Source of the DNA: Terriglobus roseus DSM 18391
Lineage (GTDB): Bacteria > Acidobacteriota > Terriglobia > Terriglobales > Acidobacteriaceae
Direction of reading: 5' to 3'
NCBI RefSeq assembly: GCF_000265425.1
Contig: NC_018014.1
Location: 4,340,001 to 4,404,000 of the forward strand
DNA length: 64,000 nt
The notes under the pieces are model-generated. The model saw nothing but the letters and a program-made list of their open reading frames with translations. It searched no databases and was not told the origin of the DNA. Shown piece by piece: positions 17,261 through 26,457 of this stretch. A program made the position numbers and the translations under genes. Each line of letters opens with the position of its first letter. Positions within the stretch are counted from its first letter, which is position 1.

Positions 17261-18895
17261 ATGCGCCTATCGCGAACACTCGGCATCGTCACCCTTGCCA
17301 TCCTCGCCCTCTTGCTGATCGCCGCCGCCGGCATCCGGCTGCGCGGCTTCCGCGCCAGCTCCACACCCTCCACCGCCGAGGCCGCTCTCGCGCACGCCGT
17401 CCGTAACTTCGCCATTCCCGGCAACGCTCACCGCGCAACAAACCCCTACAAGCGCGACGCAATAACAATAGAACGCGGGCGCGACAGCTATTTGAAAACC
17501 TGTGCAGGCTGCCACGGCGTTGACGCACGCGGCAGAACAGCCCTCGGCCAATCCATTTATCCGCGCGTCCCGGACCTCCGCTCTGCCCGCACCCAATCAC
17601 TCACCGACGGCGACCTGCACTACATCATCGAGAACGGCGTCCAGCTAAGCGGCATGCCCGCCCTGCCCATGCCCCACGCAGAAAACGCCAGTTGGGAGAT
17701 CGTCAGCTACCTCCGCACCGCCGGCGAACACCCCTCCGCCGATGCCGCCGCCTCCTCCACCGCCCACTACGTCGGCTCCGCCAACTGCCAGCAATGCCAT
17801 GCAGAGATCTACGGACGCTGGAAGCAGACCACCATGGCCAACGTCGTGCGTGATCCAAAGGCCCATCCCGACGCCATCCTCCCGGACCTCACCACCAACA
17901 AAGTCGCGCCCTTTACCCGTGATCAGATCGCCTTCGTCTACGGCAGCCGCTGGAAGCAGCGCTACTTCACGCACATCGGCGACGACTACTACCCGCTCTC
18001 CGCGCAGTGGGATATCGGCAACAAGAAGTGGCTCCCGTACCACGTACCGGACAAGGGCGCTGACTGGTGGACCGCCTTCTACCCCACCGAAAACGCGCAG
18101 CGCCCCACCAGCGCCACCTGTGACGGCTGCCACTCTGTCGACTTCAATCTGCAAACGAAGAAGGTCGCCGAGTGGAACGTAGGCTGCGAGCGCTGCCACG
18201 GCCCCGGCAGCGACCACGCCGCACATCCCACACGCGCCAACATCCAGAACCCAGGCGCCATGGACGACGTCGCCGCCAACGACACCTGCATCTCCTGCCA
18301 CTCGCAGGGACGCCCCCGCGCCGGCCTCATCAATGGCAAAGCCGTCGACTGGCCCGCAGGCTACCGCCCCGGCCTCAAGCTCGCCGACTTCTGGAAGCTC
18401 GAAGACACCGCCCTTGGCCAGACCGATTTCCTGCACTTCCCCGACGGCACCGCCCACAAGAACCGCATGCAGGGCAACGACTTCGTCCAGAGCACCATGT
18501 ACCGCCACGGCGTCACCTGCAGCAGTTGCCACGATCCCCACGGCAGCGCCAACACCGCACAGCTTCGCAAACCCGCCGACAAGATCTGCCTCGACTGCCA
18601 CAACACCGGCTCCGCCAACGGTCCGCACACCGCCACACTCGAGCAGCACACGCACCACAAGGCAGGCAGCCCCGGCAGCCAGTGCGTCGCCTGCCACATG
18701 CCAAAGATCGAAAGCGAGGGAGTCCCCGGCGCCTTCGTCAGCGCCCACACCTTCCGCTTCATCTCCCCCGGCATGACCGACCAGTACAAGATGCCGAATC
18801 CCTGCACCACCTGCCACAAGGACAAGAACACCGCATGGGCAGGCGACACACTGCGCCAGTGGACCTCCACATCCCCGTGGCGTGTGGCCGATTAG
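17261..18895 (+). CDS. Nine-haem cytochrome c
   Basis: 544 residues with nine CxxCH sites near residues 81, 176, 287, 309, 343, 420, 443, 475 and 515. A signal-anchor (RTLGIVTLAILALLLIAAAG) places it in the periplasm or on the inner membrane's outer face. The first ~150 residues are a class I monohaem domain (TCAGCHGVDARG... GMPALPMPH for the Met ligand). The rest starts YVGSANCQQCHAEIYGRW, the entry of the cytochrome c554-type multihaem family. It is probably an electron-transfer or reductase subunit. GGAGAGG precedes ATG 17261. No CcmF-type maturation or terminal enzyme genes are next to it; it sits between the mhq-like operon and gcvH. Confidence 0.9.
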   Translation: MRLSRTLGIVTLAILALLLIAAAGIRLRGFRASSTPSTAEAALAHAVRNFAIPGNAHRATNPYKRDAITIERGRDSYLKTCAGCHGVDARGRTALGQSIYPRVPDLRSARTQSLTDGDLHYIIENGVQLSGMPALPMPHAENASWEIVSYLRTAGEHPSADAAASSTAHYVGSANCQQCHAEIYGRWKQTTMANVVRDPKAHPDAILPDLTTNKVAPFTRDQIAFVYGSRWKQRYFTHIGDDYYPLSAQWDIGNKKWLPYHVPDKGADWWTAFYPTENAQRPTSATCDGCHSVDFNLQTKKVAEWNVGCERCHGPGSDHAAHPTRANIQNPGAMDDVAANDTCISCHSQGRPRAGLINGKAVDWPAGYRPGLKLADFWKLEDTALGQTDFLHFPDGTAHKNRMQGNDFVQSTMYRHGVTCSSCHDPHGSANTAQLRKPADKICLDCHNTGSANGPHTATLEQHTHHKAGSPGSQCVACHMPKIESEGVPGAFVSAHTFRFISPGMTDQYKMPNPCTTCHKDKNTAWAGDTLRQWTSTSPWRVAD

Positions 18896-18963
18896 CACGC
18901 ACTCTGCGGGTGTTTTTCTCTCCAGTCTGTCCGAGGGCTTGGGACGGCTTTAGAATCGAAATC

Positions 18964-19353
18964 ATGAGCTACCCGGCGACCTATCGCTACACCAAGGAAC
19001 ATGAGTGGATTGAAGCCAACGGTACGGAAGCGACCGTCGGCATCACTGATTACGCACAGCACCTGCTGGGCGACATTGTCTTCGTTGACCTGCCCAAGAT
19101 CGGCACCGAGCTGAGCCAGAAGGCCTCCTTCGGTTCCGTCGAGAGCGTCAAGGCCGTCAGCGACGTCTATGCCCCCGCAAGCGGCAGCGTAACCGCCATC
19201 AACGAGGCACTGACCTCCGCTCCCGAGACCATCAACGCTGAGGCCAACACCACCTGGCTCATCAAGCTGACGCTCTCCAACCCGTCGGAGCTCGATAGCC
19301 TGCTCGACGCTGCGGCCTACGAGGCGTACGTCGCAGAAGAGACCGGTAAGTAA
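18964..19353 (+). CDS. gcvH: Glycine cleavage system H-protein
   Basis: 129-residue lipoyl carrier that shuttles the aminomethyl group between P-, T- and L-proteins. It begins SYPATYRYTKEHEWIEANG and shows the lipoylation site GSVESVKAVSDVYAP with Lys63 as acceptor, then the conserved EALTSAPETINAE. The start at 18964 is family-standard although its ribosome site is weak. gcvPA starts 158 bases downstream. I looked for a glycine riboswitch in that gap and upstream and saw none. Confidence 0.96.
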   Translation: MSYPATYRYTKEHEWIEANGTEATVGITDYAQHLLGDIVFVDLPKIGTELSQKASFGSVESVKAVSDVYAPASGSVTAINEALTSAPETINAEANTTWLIKLTLSNPSELDSLLDAAAYEAYVAEETGK

Positions 19354-19511
19354 CTCCGGTTTTCTGCCCTGCTATCAATCGCCGGGCTGTTTTCCCGCTC
19401 CAGCGATACATCCCGGATCCGCGTGGGCCTTCCGCATCGGCCAGGCCCGCGCCGCATCCCATAGGCTGAGCAAGCTACACCACACCCATCCGCACCCGAG
19501 GGTCAAGTCCC

Positions 19512-20876
19512 ATGCGTTACCTTCCAAAGTCTCCCGCTGACCGCGCAGCCATGCTGCAGGATATTGGCGCCGCGTCGATTGATGATCTCTTCGATTCCGT
19601 CCCCGCGGAGTACCGCCTCACCCGCGATCTTGATATCCCCCGCCAGCACAGCGAGCACGAAGTCATGGAGGCCTTCAAGGTCTTCGCATCGCAGAACGCT
19701 ACCGGCTACGCATCGTTCCTGGGCGCAGGCGCATACCGCCACTACCGCCCGGTCCTGATCGATTCCCTCTCACAGCGCGGCGAGTTCCTGACCAGCTACA
19801 CGCCCTACCAGCCAGAGATTGCACAGGGCACGCTGCAGGCGCTCTTCGAGTTCCAGACCATGATCTGTGAACTCACCGGCATGGACATCGCCAACGCCAG
19901 CATGTACGACGGCAGCACAGGCGCGGCAGAAGCCGTCATGATGGCCGTGCGCGTCACCGGCCGCAACGGCGCCGTCATCGCTCGCACCGTGCATCCGGAA
20001 TACCGCGAGGTGCTCAGCACCTACGCCCAGCATCAGGGCATCCCGCAGACCGAAGTCGGCTACACCAGCAACGGCCGCGTGGACTACGCAGCACTCGATG
20101 CCGCCATCACCGCGGACACCGCATGCGTTCTCATCCAGTCGCCCAACTTCTTCGGCACCATTGAAGACGTCGCAAAGATCGCCGAGATCGCACACGCGAA
20201 GGGCGCCCTGCTGATCGTCTCCATCGCAGAAGCCGTCTCACTCGGCGTCGTAAAGCCGCCCGTCGAAGCCGACATCGTCTCGCTCGAAGCACAGAGCTTC
20301 GGCGTCGCCGTTGGCTTTGGTGGACCGTACTGCGGCGTCATCGCGGCGAAGGAAAAGTTCCTCCGCCAGATGCCCGGCCGCCTCTGCGGTCAGACCGTCG
20401 ACACCGACGGTCAGCGTGGCTTCGTGCTCACGCTCTCAACACGCGAGCAGCACATCCGCCGCGAGAAGGCGACCAGCAACATCTGCACCAACCAGTCGCT
20501 CGTCGCCCTCATGGTGACCATCTTCCTCACCGTCTACGGCAAAGGCCTGCGCGAACTCGCCGAGCAGAACATGGCGAAGGCACACTTCACCGCGGAGTCA
20601 CTCAAGAAGTCCGCCGGCGCGAAGCTGCTCTTCGAAGGTGCACCGCGCTTCAATGAGTTCGTTGTGACCACGCCGCTCACCGCAGCCGAAACCAACAACG
20701 AACTGCTCGAGCAGAAGATCATCGGCGGCCTGCCGCTCGCACACTGGTATCCGGAGCTCGGTGAGCACGCCGCCCTCTGGTGCGCAACGGAACTCACCAC
20801 GCGCGCACAGATCGATGCGGCCGCTGGCGCACTCGCCAACACTGCAGTCGACAACGGCGTCCTGACACCCGCGTAA
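19512..20876 (+). CDS. gcvPA: Glycine dehydrogenase (decarboxylating) subunit 1
   Basis: N-terminal half of the split P-protein, 454 residues. With GcvPB it forms the PLP enzyme that decarboxylates glycine and loads GcvH. Recognisable blocks are [59 protein letters not shown], and [20 protein letters not shown] with MPGRLCGQT. As expected for this subunit, the PLP lysine is not here but in GcvPB. The split type is common in acidobacteria, firmicutes and archaea. A 114-residue gene separates it from gcvPB. Confidence 0.95.
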   Translation: MRYLPKSPADRAAMLQDIGAASIDDLFDSVPAEYRLTRDLDIPRQHSEHEVMEAFKVFASQNATGYASFLGAGAYRHYRPVLIDSLSQRGEFLTSYTPYQPEIAQGTLQALFEFQTMICELTGMDIANASMYDGSTGAAEAVMMAVRVTGRNGAVIARTVHPEYREVLSTYAQHQGIPQTEVGYTSNGRVDYAALDAAITADTACVLIQSPNFFGTIEDVAKIAEIAHAKGALLIVSIAEAVSLGVVKPPVEADIVSLEAQSFGVAVGFGGPYCGVIAAKEKFLRQMPGRLCGQTVDTDGQRGFVLTLSTREQHIRREKATSNICTNQSLVALMVTIFLTVYGKGLRELAEQNMAKAHFTAESLKKSAGAKLLFEGAPRFNEFVVTTPLTAAETNNELLEQKIIGGLPLAHWYPELGEHAALWCATELTTRAQIDAAAGALANTAVDNGVLTPA

Positions 20877-20886
20877 ACGAGGATCC

Positions 20887-21231
20887 ATGGACCTGACCAG
20901 CCTCACCGACGAAGAACTGACCTCCGTAGAGTTTGTGGAGCAGCACCTCGCCCTGCACTTTGGCGAGGCGCTGCTCACCCTCTACGTGTGGCCCGATATC
21001 GCAGACGCGGACGGCATCTCGGTGGGCTTCGGCCAGCCGGGCTACCGTGACGCACTCTGCTCCGTCATCGGCGAGACCGTCACTGAAGCGGCCTTTCACG
21101 AGGACACCGCTCTGACCGTCGAGTTTGAGAACGGAACCGTGCTCGCGCTCAGTCTGCGCGAAGAAGACATGGACATTCCCGAGGCAGGCAGCTTTGTCTC
21201 GGCAGATGGCAGCGAATCCTGCCAGTTTTAG
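20887..21231 (+). CDS. Unknown 114-residue protein inside the gcvPA-gcvPB operon
   Basis: Starts 10 bases after gcvPA and ends 33 bases before gcvPB on the same strand, so it is almost certainly co-transcribed. Sequence opens DLTSLTDEELTSVEFVEQHL, and is acidic throughout with short beta-prone runs (LTLYVWPDIAD, ALTVEFENGTVLALSLRE). No signal peptide, membrane helix, Cys cluster or known motif. The composition resembles small cytoplasmic immunity-like or DUF-type proteins. It could be an assembly or regulatory factor for glycine decarboxylase or simply a passenger; sequence alone does not decide. Confidence 0.75.
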   Translation: MDLTSLTDEELTSVEFVEQHLALHFGEALLTLYVWPDIADADGISVGFGQPGYRDALCSVIGETVTEAAFHEDTALTVEFENGTVLALSLREEDMDIPEAGSFVSADGSESCQF

Positions 21232-21264
21232 GTTCGGCCCAGCTCCAGGGGCACTGAGGATCAC

Positions 21265-22812
21265 ATGAGCGAGACACCATTCGTTGGAACACCACGCAAG
21301 GCGACAACGCACACCAGCCAGAACGAAGGACTGATCTTCGAGAAGAGCTCGCCCGGTAAAAAGGCGTACCGCATGGACGAGCTGGACGTGCCGGCCATCG
21401 ACGCCGCAGCACTGCTCGGCGATGCCGTTCGCACAGACGGCCTCGGCGCCATGCCGGAACTCTCTGAGATCGAGATCGTTCGCCACTTCACGCGCCTCTC
21501 CACCTGGAACTACGCCATCGACCTCGGCATGTTCCCACTCGGCTCATGCACCATGAAGTACAACGGCCGCGTCAATGAAGCCGTCTCGCGCTTCGAGGGC
21601 ATCGCGGAAGCCCATCCCTACCAGCCGGAGTCGCTCTCGCAGGGCGCCCTCGGCATCATGAAGCAGCTGCAGGATTGCCTCATCGAGATCACCGGCATGG
21701 ACGCCATCACGCTGCAGCCCGCAGCCGGCGCGCACGGTGAATTCACCGGCATGCTCATGGTCCGCGCCTATCACGAGAGCAAAGGCAACGCCCGTAAGAA
21801 GGTGCTGATCCCCGACTCCGCGCACGGCACCAACCCCGCCACGGCAGCCGTCGTCGGCTACCAGGTGCAGAACATCAAGTCGAACGCGGAAGGCGCCGTC
21901 GATCTCGATGAGCTACGCCGCCTCGTCGACGACGATACCGCCGCGCTGATGCTCACGAACCCCTCCACTATCGGCGTCTTCGAGTCGCAGATCCACGAGA
22001 TCGCAGACATCCTGCACGAAAAAGGCGCGCTCCTGTACATGGACGGCGCCAACATGAACGCGCTCGTCGGCAAGACACGTCCCGGCGACTTCAACGTCGA
22101 CGTCATGCACCTCAACCTGCACAAGACCTTCTCCACACCGCACGGCGGTGGTGGCCCAGGCAGCGGTCCCGTAGCCTGCAAAGCAATCCTCGAGCCCTTC
22201 CTTCCGAAGCCCGTGGTCGTCACGCGCCCCGATGGCTCACTCGGTTTCGACTACAACCGTCCGCAATCGGTCGGCCGCGTCCGCATGTTCTACGGCAACT
22301 TCGGCATGTTCGTCCGCGCCCTCGCCTACACGCTCGCAAACGGCCCGGATGGTCTCCGCCTCACCACGGAAGACGCCGTACTGAACGCCAACTACATCCG
22401 CGCCAAGCTCGAAGGCGTATTCGACCTGCCCTACAAGACCCGCTCCATGCACGAGGTCGTCTTCAGCGATAAGCTGCAGGCAAAGAACGGCGTCAAAACC
22501 GGCGACATGGGCAAGCGCCTCATCGACTACGGCTTCCACGCCTACACCGTCAGCTTCCCCATGATCGTCAGCGGCGCCATGATGATCGAGCCCACCGAGA
22601 GCGAGTCCCGCGAGGAACTCGACCTCCTTATCGACGCGCTGCAGCAGATCGCGCGCGAAGCAGCCGAGAACCCCGAACTAGTCAAGACGGCCCCGCACAC
22701 CACCCGCATCCGCCGCCTCGACGAAACCGGAGCAGCCCGCAAGCCCATCCTCCGCTGGCAGGGCCCACCCCAGGCCGCAGTCGAACCAGACACCGCCGCC
22801 AAGGAGTGGTAA
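21265..22812 (+). CDS. gcvPB: Glycine dehydrogenase (decarboxylating) subunit 2
   Basis: C-terminal, PLP-carrying half of the split P-protein; 515 residues. The PLP lysine is Lys287 in HLNLHKTFSTPHGGGGPGSG. Other family blocks are SEIEIVRHFTRLSTWNYAID, PLGSCTMKYN, LQPAAGAHGEFTGMLMVRAY and SAHGTNPATAA. It is the last gene of the gcvH-gcvPA-X-gcvPB run and is followed by a strong terminator. Lipoamide dehydrogenase (L-protein) is not encoded here and must be supplied from elsewhere. Confidence 0.96.
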   Translation: MSETPFVGTPRKATTHTSQNEGLIFEKSSPGKKAYRMDELDVPAIDAAALLGDAVRTDGLGAMPELSEIEIVRHFTRLSTWNYAIDLGMFPLGSCTMKYNGRVNEAVSRFEGIAEAHPYQPESLSQGALGIMKQLQDCLIEITGMDAITLQPAAGAHGEFTGMLMVRAYHESKGNARKKVLIPDSAHGTNPATAAVVGYQVQNIKSNAEGAVDLDELRRLVDDDTAALMLTNPSTIGVFESQIHEIADILHEKGALLYMDGANMNALVGKTRPGDFNVDVMHLNLHKTFSTPHGGGGPGSGPVACKAILEPFLPKPVVVTRPDGSLGFDYNRPQSVGRVRMFYGNFGMFVRALAYTLANGPDGLRLTTEDAVLNANYIRAKLEGVFDLPYKTRSMHEVVFSDKLQAKNGVKTGDMGKRLIDYGFHAYTVSFPMIVSGAMMIEPTESESREELDLLIDALQQIAREAAENPELVKTAPHTTRIRRLDETGAARKPILRWQGPPQAAVEPDTAAKEW

Positions 22813-22875
22813 AGCCTCAAACACCAATCATCGAGGCTGTAAGAATGCAGGAATCCGAAAGGATTTCCAAAGAGT

Positions 22876-22917
22876 AAAAAGAGTGGAAAGCCGGCAACAC
22901 GGCTTTCCACTCTTTCT
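22876..22917 (+). terminator. Rho-independent terminator after gcvPB
   Basis: Stem AGAGTGGAAAGCC / GGCTTTCCACTCT (13 bp, extended by A/T pairs) with an 8-base loop, followed by TTCTC. It starts about 65 bases after the gcvPB stop. The remaining ~215 bases to 23132 hold nothing I can identify. Confidence 0.85.
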
Positions 22918-23132
22918 CATTTGCCACCTGCGTTGGCCAGCCACCCGGGATAAGTCAACGACGCCACCTACCTCAATAGCCGCACCCGCAACGACCGCCT
23001 ACTGTTATCAGTTGTCAATGAGAGCATCGGCGATTTGGCACCAATCTAAAGCTGCACCCATTCACGCTCTTGGGCTGCCTGAAAATGTTCAGGTGTGATG
23101 TAGTCACACAGATCATAGCGTTCCGCATACAT

Positions 23133-24629
23133 CTAGCGCGGATTTGCCTCGAAGCGAAAGGGTGGTGGCTCCACCATCACGAGCTCCGGTATAGTGTCCG
23201 CGGACCTGCCTGGAATGTCGTCCAGCGGCAAGACAGCAAGTTGGTCCAGCACTGAGACGATGGCATCGAAACACGCGGGGTCGAGTCTGTGAGGAACATC
23301 CTGCTCAAGTTGTTGCAGGATCTCTGCAGGGGAGAGGTCCTGCCTATGTGGCCGACTTTCCATAAGAGCACTAAAGACGTCAGCCGCGGTCAAGATGCGC
23401 GACTCAATCGATAGTTGTTGGCCATGAAGGTGAAAAGGATAACCGCTGCCGTCGAGCTTCTCGTGATGCTGTCCGGCCAGGATCGCAATCTCGCTGAACG
23501 CGCTCACCCGAGAGAGGATCTCCTGGCTGAGGACCGGATGGCGGTGAATCACCACCCACTCTTCGCGTGTTAGCGGCGCTGGCTTATCGAGAATCGTGTT
23601 GGGGACGCTCAGCATCCCGATATCGTGCAGCATAGCTGCGCGGCGGACAACGTCAACGCGACTCGGCGCTAGCCCCATAGCGTTGCTGATGAGTACCGCC
23701 GCCTCAGTTGTGCCCACCGAGTGGCGGTGTGTGAACGGGCTCTTGGCATCAATTACGTCGGCGAAGCCACTACAGATCAGGTCGATGTGGCGGGAGGCGA
23801 GCGCAGTGGAACTGCCCGGGTCAAGCGCGAGAACAGCGGTCTGCAGCAACCTAGGATCACTACCGGGCACGCAGTTTTCCCAGAGCGCTTCCTGCTGATG
23901 TAGACTCTCCGCCGCGCGAACGAGATCCGGGTCAAACCAAACGCCCGAGCGATCCGCAAGGGTGGCCATTGCTTTAGCTGAACCGAACTCACTGCAAAAC
24001 GAATCAAGGTGCTGGGCGACAGCGCAGACACGGCCCAGCAGAGGGATTTCCTGAGCGACGAGATGATCAGGTAGGCCATGACCGTTCCATTGTTCGTCGA
24101 GCGAGTAAACGCCGGCACAGGTTTCGATTCCCATCCCCAGCTTGTCTAGGATGAGGGCACCACTTTCGCACCGCTCCTCAACCATCTCCGCGGTCAAGTT
24201 ACCGGGCGCACGGACCATGCGATAGATCTGGCGGATGCGACTCCATACGTTCGCAGTAGGTGCAACATTGCTCCAGACAAAGGTGAGCGCTTCGCGGTTA
24301 GGTTTACCGAGCTTCTCTTTGTCGACAAACTTGAAGCGCTGCTTGACCACCTGATCGGCTGCGGTGAACGCGCCCGCCATACGCGCGGAGTTGCTGCTGC
24401 ACCCAATGTCTTTGAGCAGAAGCGCGTAGTATAAGTCGGCGAGCGCCTGACTGGACAATCCAATCTGCTTACCCAGACGCATCCCGATAAGGCAGGCACG
24501 AAGCGAGTGTCCGGGACGAGCCCCCTCCGTCATATCCAGCGCGAAGGAAAGAGCAGACAGAATCTCTCCCAGGGTTACGGGCTGGCCATCGGCGGAGTAC
24601 AGCACCGCATTGGAAGAAGAATTGGACAT
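23133..24629 (-). CDS. Tandem HD-domain protein with C-terminal HD-GYP
   Basis: 498 residues from ATG 24629; the open frame upstream encodes a non-conserved Ser/Arg-rich leader. The C-terminal domain carries HDIGMLSVPNTILDKPAPLT (~residue 333) and HHEKLDGSGYP (~386), i.e. the HD and GYP motifs of c-di-GMP phosphodiesterases, with Met in place of the usual Lys in HDIGK. The N-terminal ~300 residues look like a second, decayed HD domain: LLLKDIGCSSNSARM has KD where HD would be, and EQWNGHGLPD stands for the GYP block. Probably a regulator or hydrolase of c-di-GMP. The truncated sigma gene lies upstream on the same strand. Confidence 0.82.
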   Translation of the reverse strand: MSNSSSNAVLYSADGQPVTLGEILSALSFALDMTEGARPGHSLRACLIGMRLGKQIGLSSQALADLYYALLLKDIGCSSNSARMAGAFTAADQVVKQRFKFVDKEKLGKPNREALTFVWSNVAPTANVWSRIRQIYRMVRAPGNLTAEMVEERCESGALILDKLGMGIETCAGVYSLDEQWNGHGLPDHLVAQEIPLLGRVCAVAQHLDSFCSEFGSAKAMATLADRSGVWFDPDLVRAAESLHQQEALWENCVPGSDPRLLQTAVLALDPGSSTALASRHIDLICSGFADVIDAKSPFTHRHSVGTTEAAVLISNAMGLAPSRVDVVRRAAMLHDIGMLSVPNTILDKPAPLTREEWVVIHRHPVLSQEILSRVSAFSEIAILAGQHHEKLDGSGYPFHLHGQQLSIESRILTAADVFSALMESRPHRQDLSPAEILQQLEQDVPHRLDPACFDAIVSVLDQLAVLPLDDIPGRSADTIPELVMVEPPPFRFEANPR

Positions 24630-24901
24630 TATGTGGGGTCGTTTCGTCCAGAGAAACGCATCTGATTGTCTCTTCTTCGGAGGCGAAGTGCAACTCGTTC
24701 GAGAATGGTGACCGCGCGAGTACGACACACTCACGATATCAAGAACACCTCAGATCAGACCGCTACTACTTCGATGATGCCCACTGAACGTATGCGAATG
24801 ACGCAGGGTTCCCAGCCGCCAAACTGATGGCATAGCACCCTTCTGAAACTAAGCTCTAAGCAGGACTTAGAGGGCAGGAACAACGAGAGGGCGACTGTGG
24901 T

Positions 24902-25219
24902 TTAACCCTCAGAGCGATAGCTTGTGCTGATCTTGGTTTCAGATCGCCGCTTCGCATCGCGAGCCAATCTATAGGTGCAAGCCAACAACGCAGCCAATAA
25001 GTCTCTAGCCCTACCCACGAACGAAGAAGGTTCTCTCCAAACCTGCATAAACACTTCATGCAGCACGTCTTCTGCCTTCCGCGCTTCACGCAGTATATGT
25101 AATGCCAGTGAGTAGACCGGATGACAATGACGGTCATAGATCTCAGCCACGGCATCGACATCGCCGTTCTCTACAAGGAGAAGTAGGAGTTTATCCGTTT
25201 TACCGACTTCGTTCGTCAC
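24902..25219 (-). CDS. ECF sigma-factor-like protein containing only region 2
   Basis: 105 residues from GTG 25219 with GGAG 8 bases upstream. Residues ~10-60 read as sigma-70 region 2: DAVAEIYDRHCHPVYSLALH, ILREARKAEDVLHEVFMQVW, REPSSF. A weakened region 2.4-like stretch (LLAALLACTYRLARDAKRR) follows and the gene stops after a short Ser-rich tail. Region 4, needed for -35 recognition, is absent, and I found no region-4-like segment in any frame of the ~270 bases downstream. Either a truncated pseudogene or a stand-alone region-2 protein. The next gene on the strand is the tandem HD protein. Confidence 0.65.
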   Translation of the reverse strand: MTNEVGKTDKLLLLLVENGDVDAVAEIYDRHCHPVYSLALHILREARKAEDVLHEVFMQVWREPSSFVGRARDLLAALLACTYRLARDAKRRSETKISTSYRSEG

Positions 25220-26457
25220 CTGAATCTCCTCGGACTTCGCTCATCACTGTCACAGGCGCGGATCCACCGGCCAAGCTCCTCCTCGTACATCTGACTCTGC
25301 GCCGAACTGGATCAGTTGGTCAAACGGGTGTCGCAACACGCAGTTAGCCTTCTGAAGCGACCTTTCAAGACTCGCAAGGTGAAGGATATTGAGTGTCTGC
25401 GACGAAGCGCGTCACAATTTCTTTGCTCTACGATACTCTCGTGTGAGCGACGCCGGCCACGAAGACGACACCCAATCGCACAGGCTGCTGCAAATGCTCA
25501 GCTCGGTATTTCGCATCTTTGCTGGAAGCGGTTCGATCGTCTGCTGGGGTAGTGGGCGTCGTCTTACGCTCATCACATGCATTCAACGTCAGCACGGCGG
25601 CCTTGCCGTTTCTGAGCAGCTGATCACCGGTGGAATGGAATGCATCATGGGGAACCCAGGGACGATCCACCAGATCCAAAATGATCGACACAGCCGGTGG
25701 CGATGAGATCGTTGACCACCCTGGCCGCCCCGATTTACCCACATCCCGCTTCGACATTCTCAAACGGCGGGAACAGGTCAATACACCTCTCCAGATCGAT
25801 CTTCGCTCAAAACGCGCGTTGGCGATGATGCACTCGTTGAGATCCGGCGCTTGGCAAGCACGATGACGGAAAATGACGAGTAGCTGCCGAGATTGGATCT
25901 TACCGGTTAGAGCTTCGCCGTATTCGTGCCTGGCACAGACGCCTGCGCGAATGATTTGGCTACGCAGCGGCTAAACTCATCTCGGGTGAAGGAACCTGTT
26001 ATCACGCGGGAGAAATCGCGAGTCCCTCCCTGAACTGCGGGGTTCTTCTTAAACCATGCCAATCTTGATCGAATACGACGATCTGGAAGAGTTGCTGAAA
26101 ACAAGCTGGACGGCTCAGCAAAGGGTCGTGACTGTAGGCGGACAGGCGAGTACGGAAGGGTGGGAACTGGGCTTTCACTCCCATACGCAGGTACAGCTCC
26201 TGCTGGTGCTAGCGGTAACTACAGTCATCTTGTACTGCTAACTGCGGGCACAGCCGGGTCTCGATTAAGGAGAGCAGGCCAACACTCGTCAACCATTATT
26301 TGAGATGACTGCTAATATCCGCCGTGATAAAGGATCTTATCTTTTAATTACCCTAATTTCGCTAAGGGCAGGGTGTAATAAGGTTTACGGGATTGCCACA
26401 AGGCCCAACGAAAGTTGCCGCTGTTCTCTAACGATTAGTACTCGCTACGGCCCGCCA
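25220..26457. other. Gene-poor 1.2 kb stretch with possible gene remnants
   Basis: No convincing gene. The base composition is visibly less GC-rich than the flanks, notably around 26300-26400. On the minus strand ~25765-25850 encodes fragments (ANARFE, then in another frame DLERCIDLFPPFENVEAG) that resemble a fragment at 37205-37330 (GNRQFAHGDLNECIDLFSPV). Another open piece lies at 25907-26104 on the minus strand. These look like decayed coding sequence. Confidence 0.4.

Noticed and set aside
18172..19353. Longer gcvH reading frame starting inside the cytochrome gene
   Set aside because: The added part is a shadow of the multihaem cytochrome; the H-protein family starts at 18964.
19354..19511. 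Possible glycine riboswitch before gcvPA
   Set aside because: I looked for the conserved GGAGAG-type cores and tandem aptamer shape here and upstream of gcvT and did not see them.
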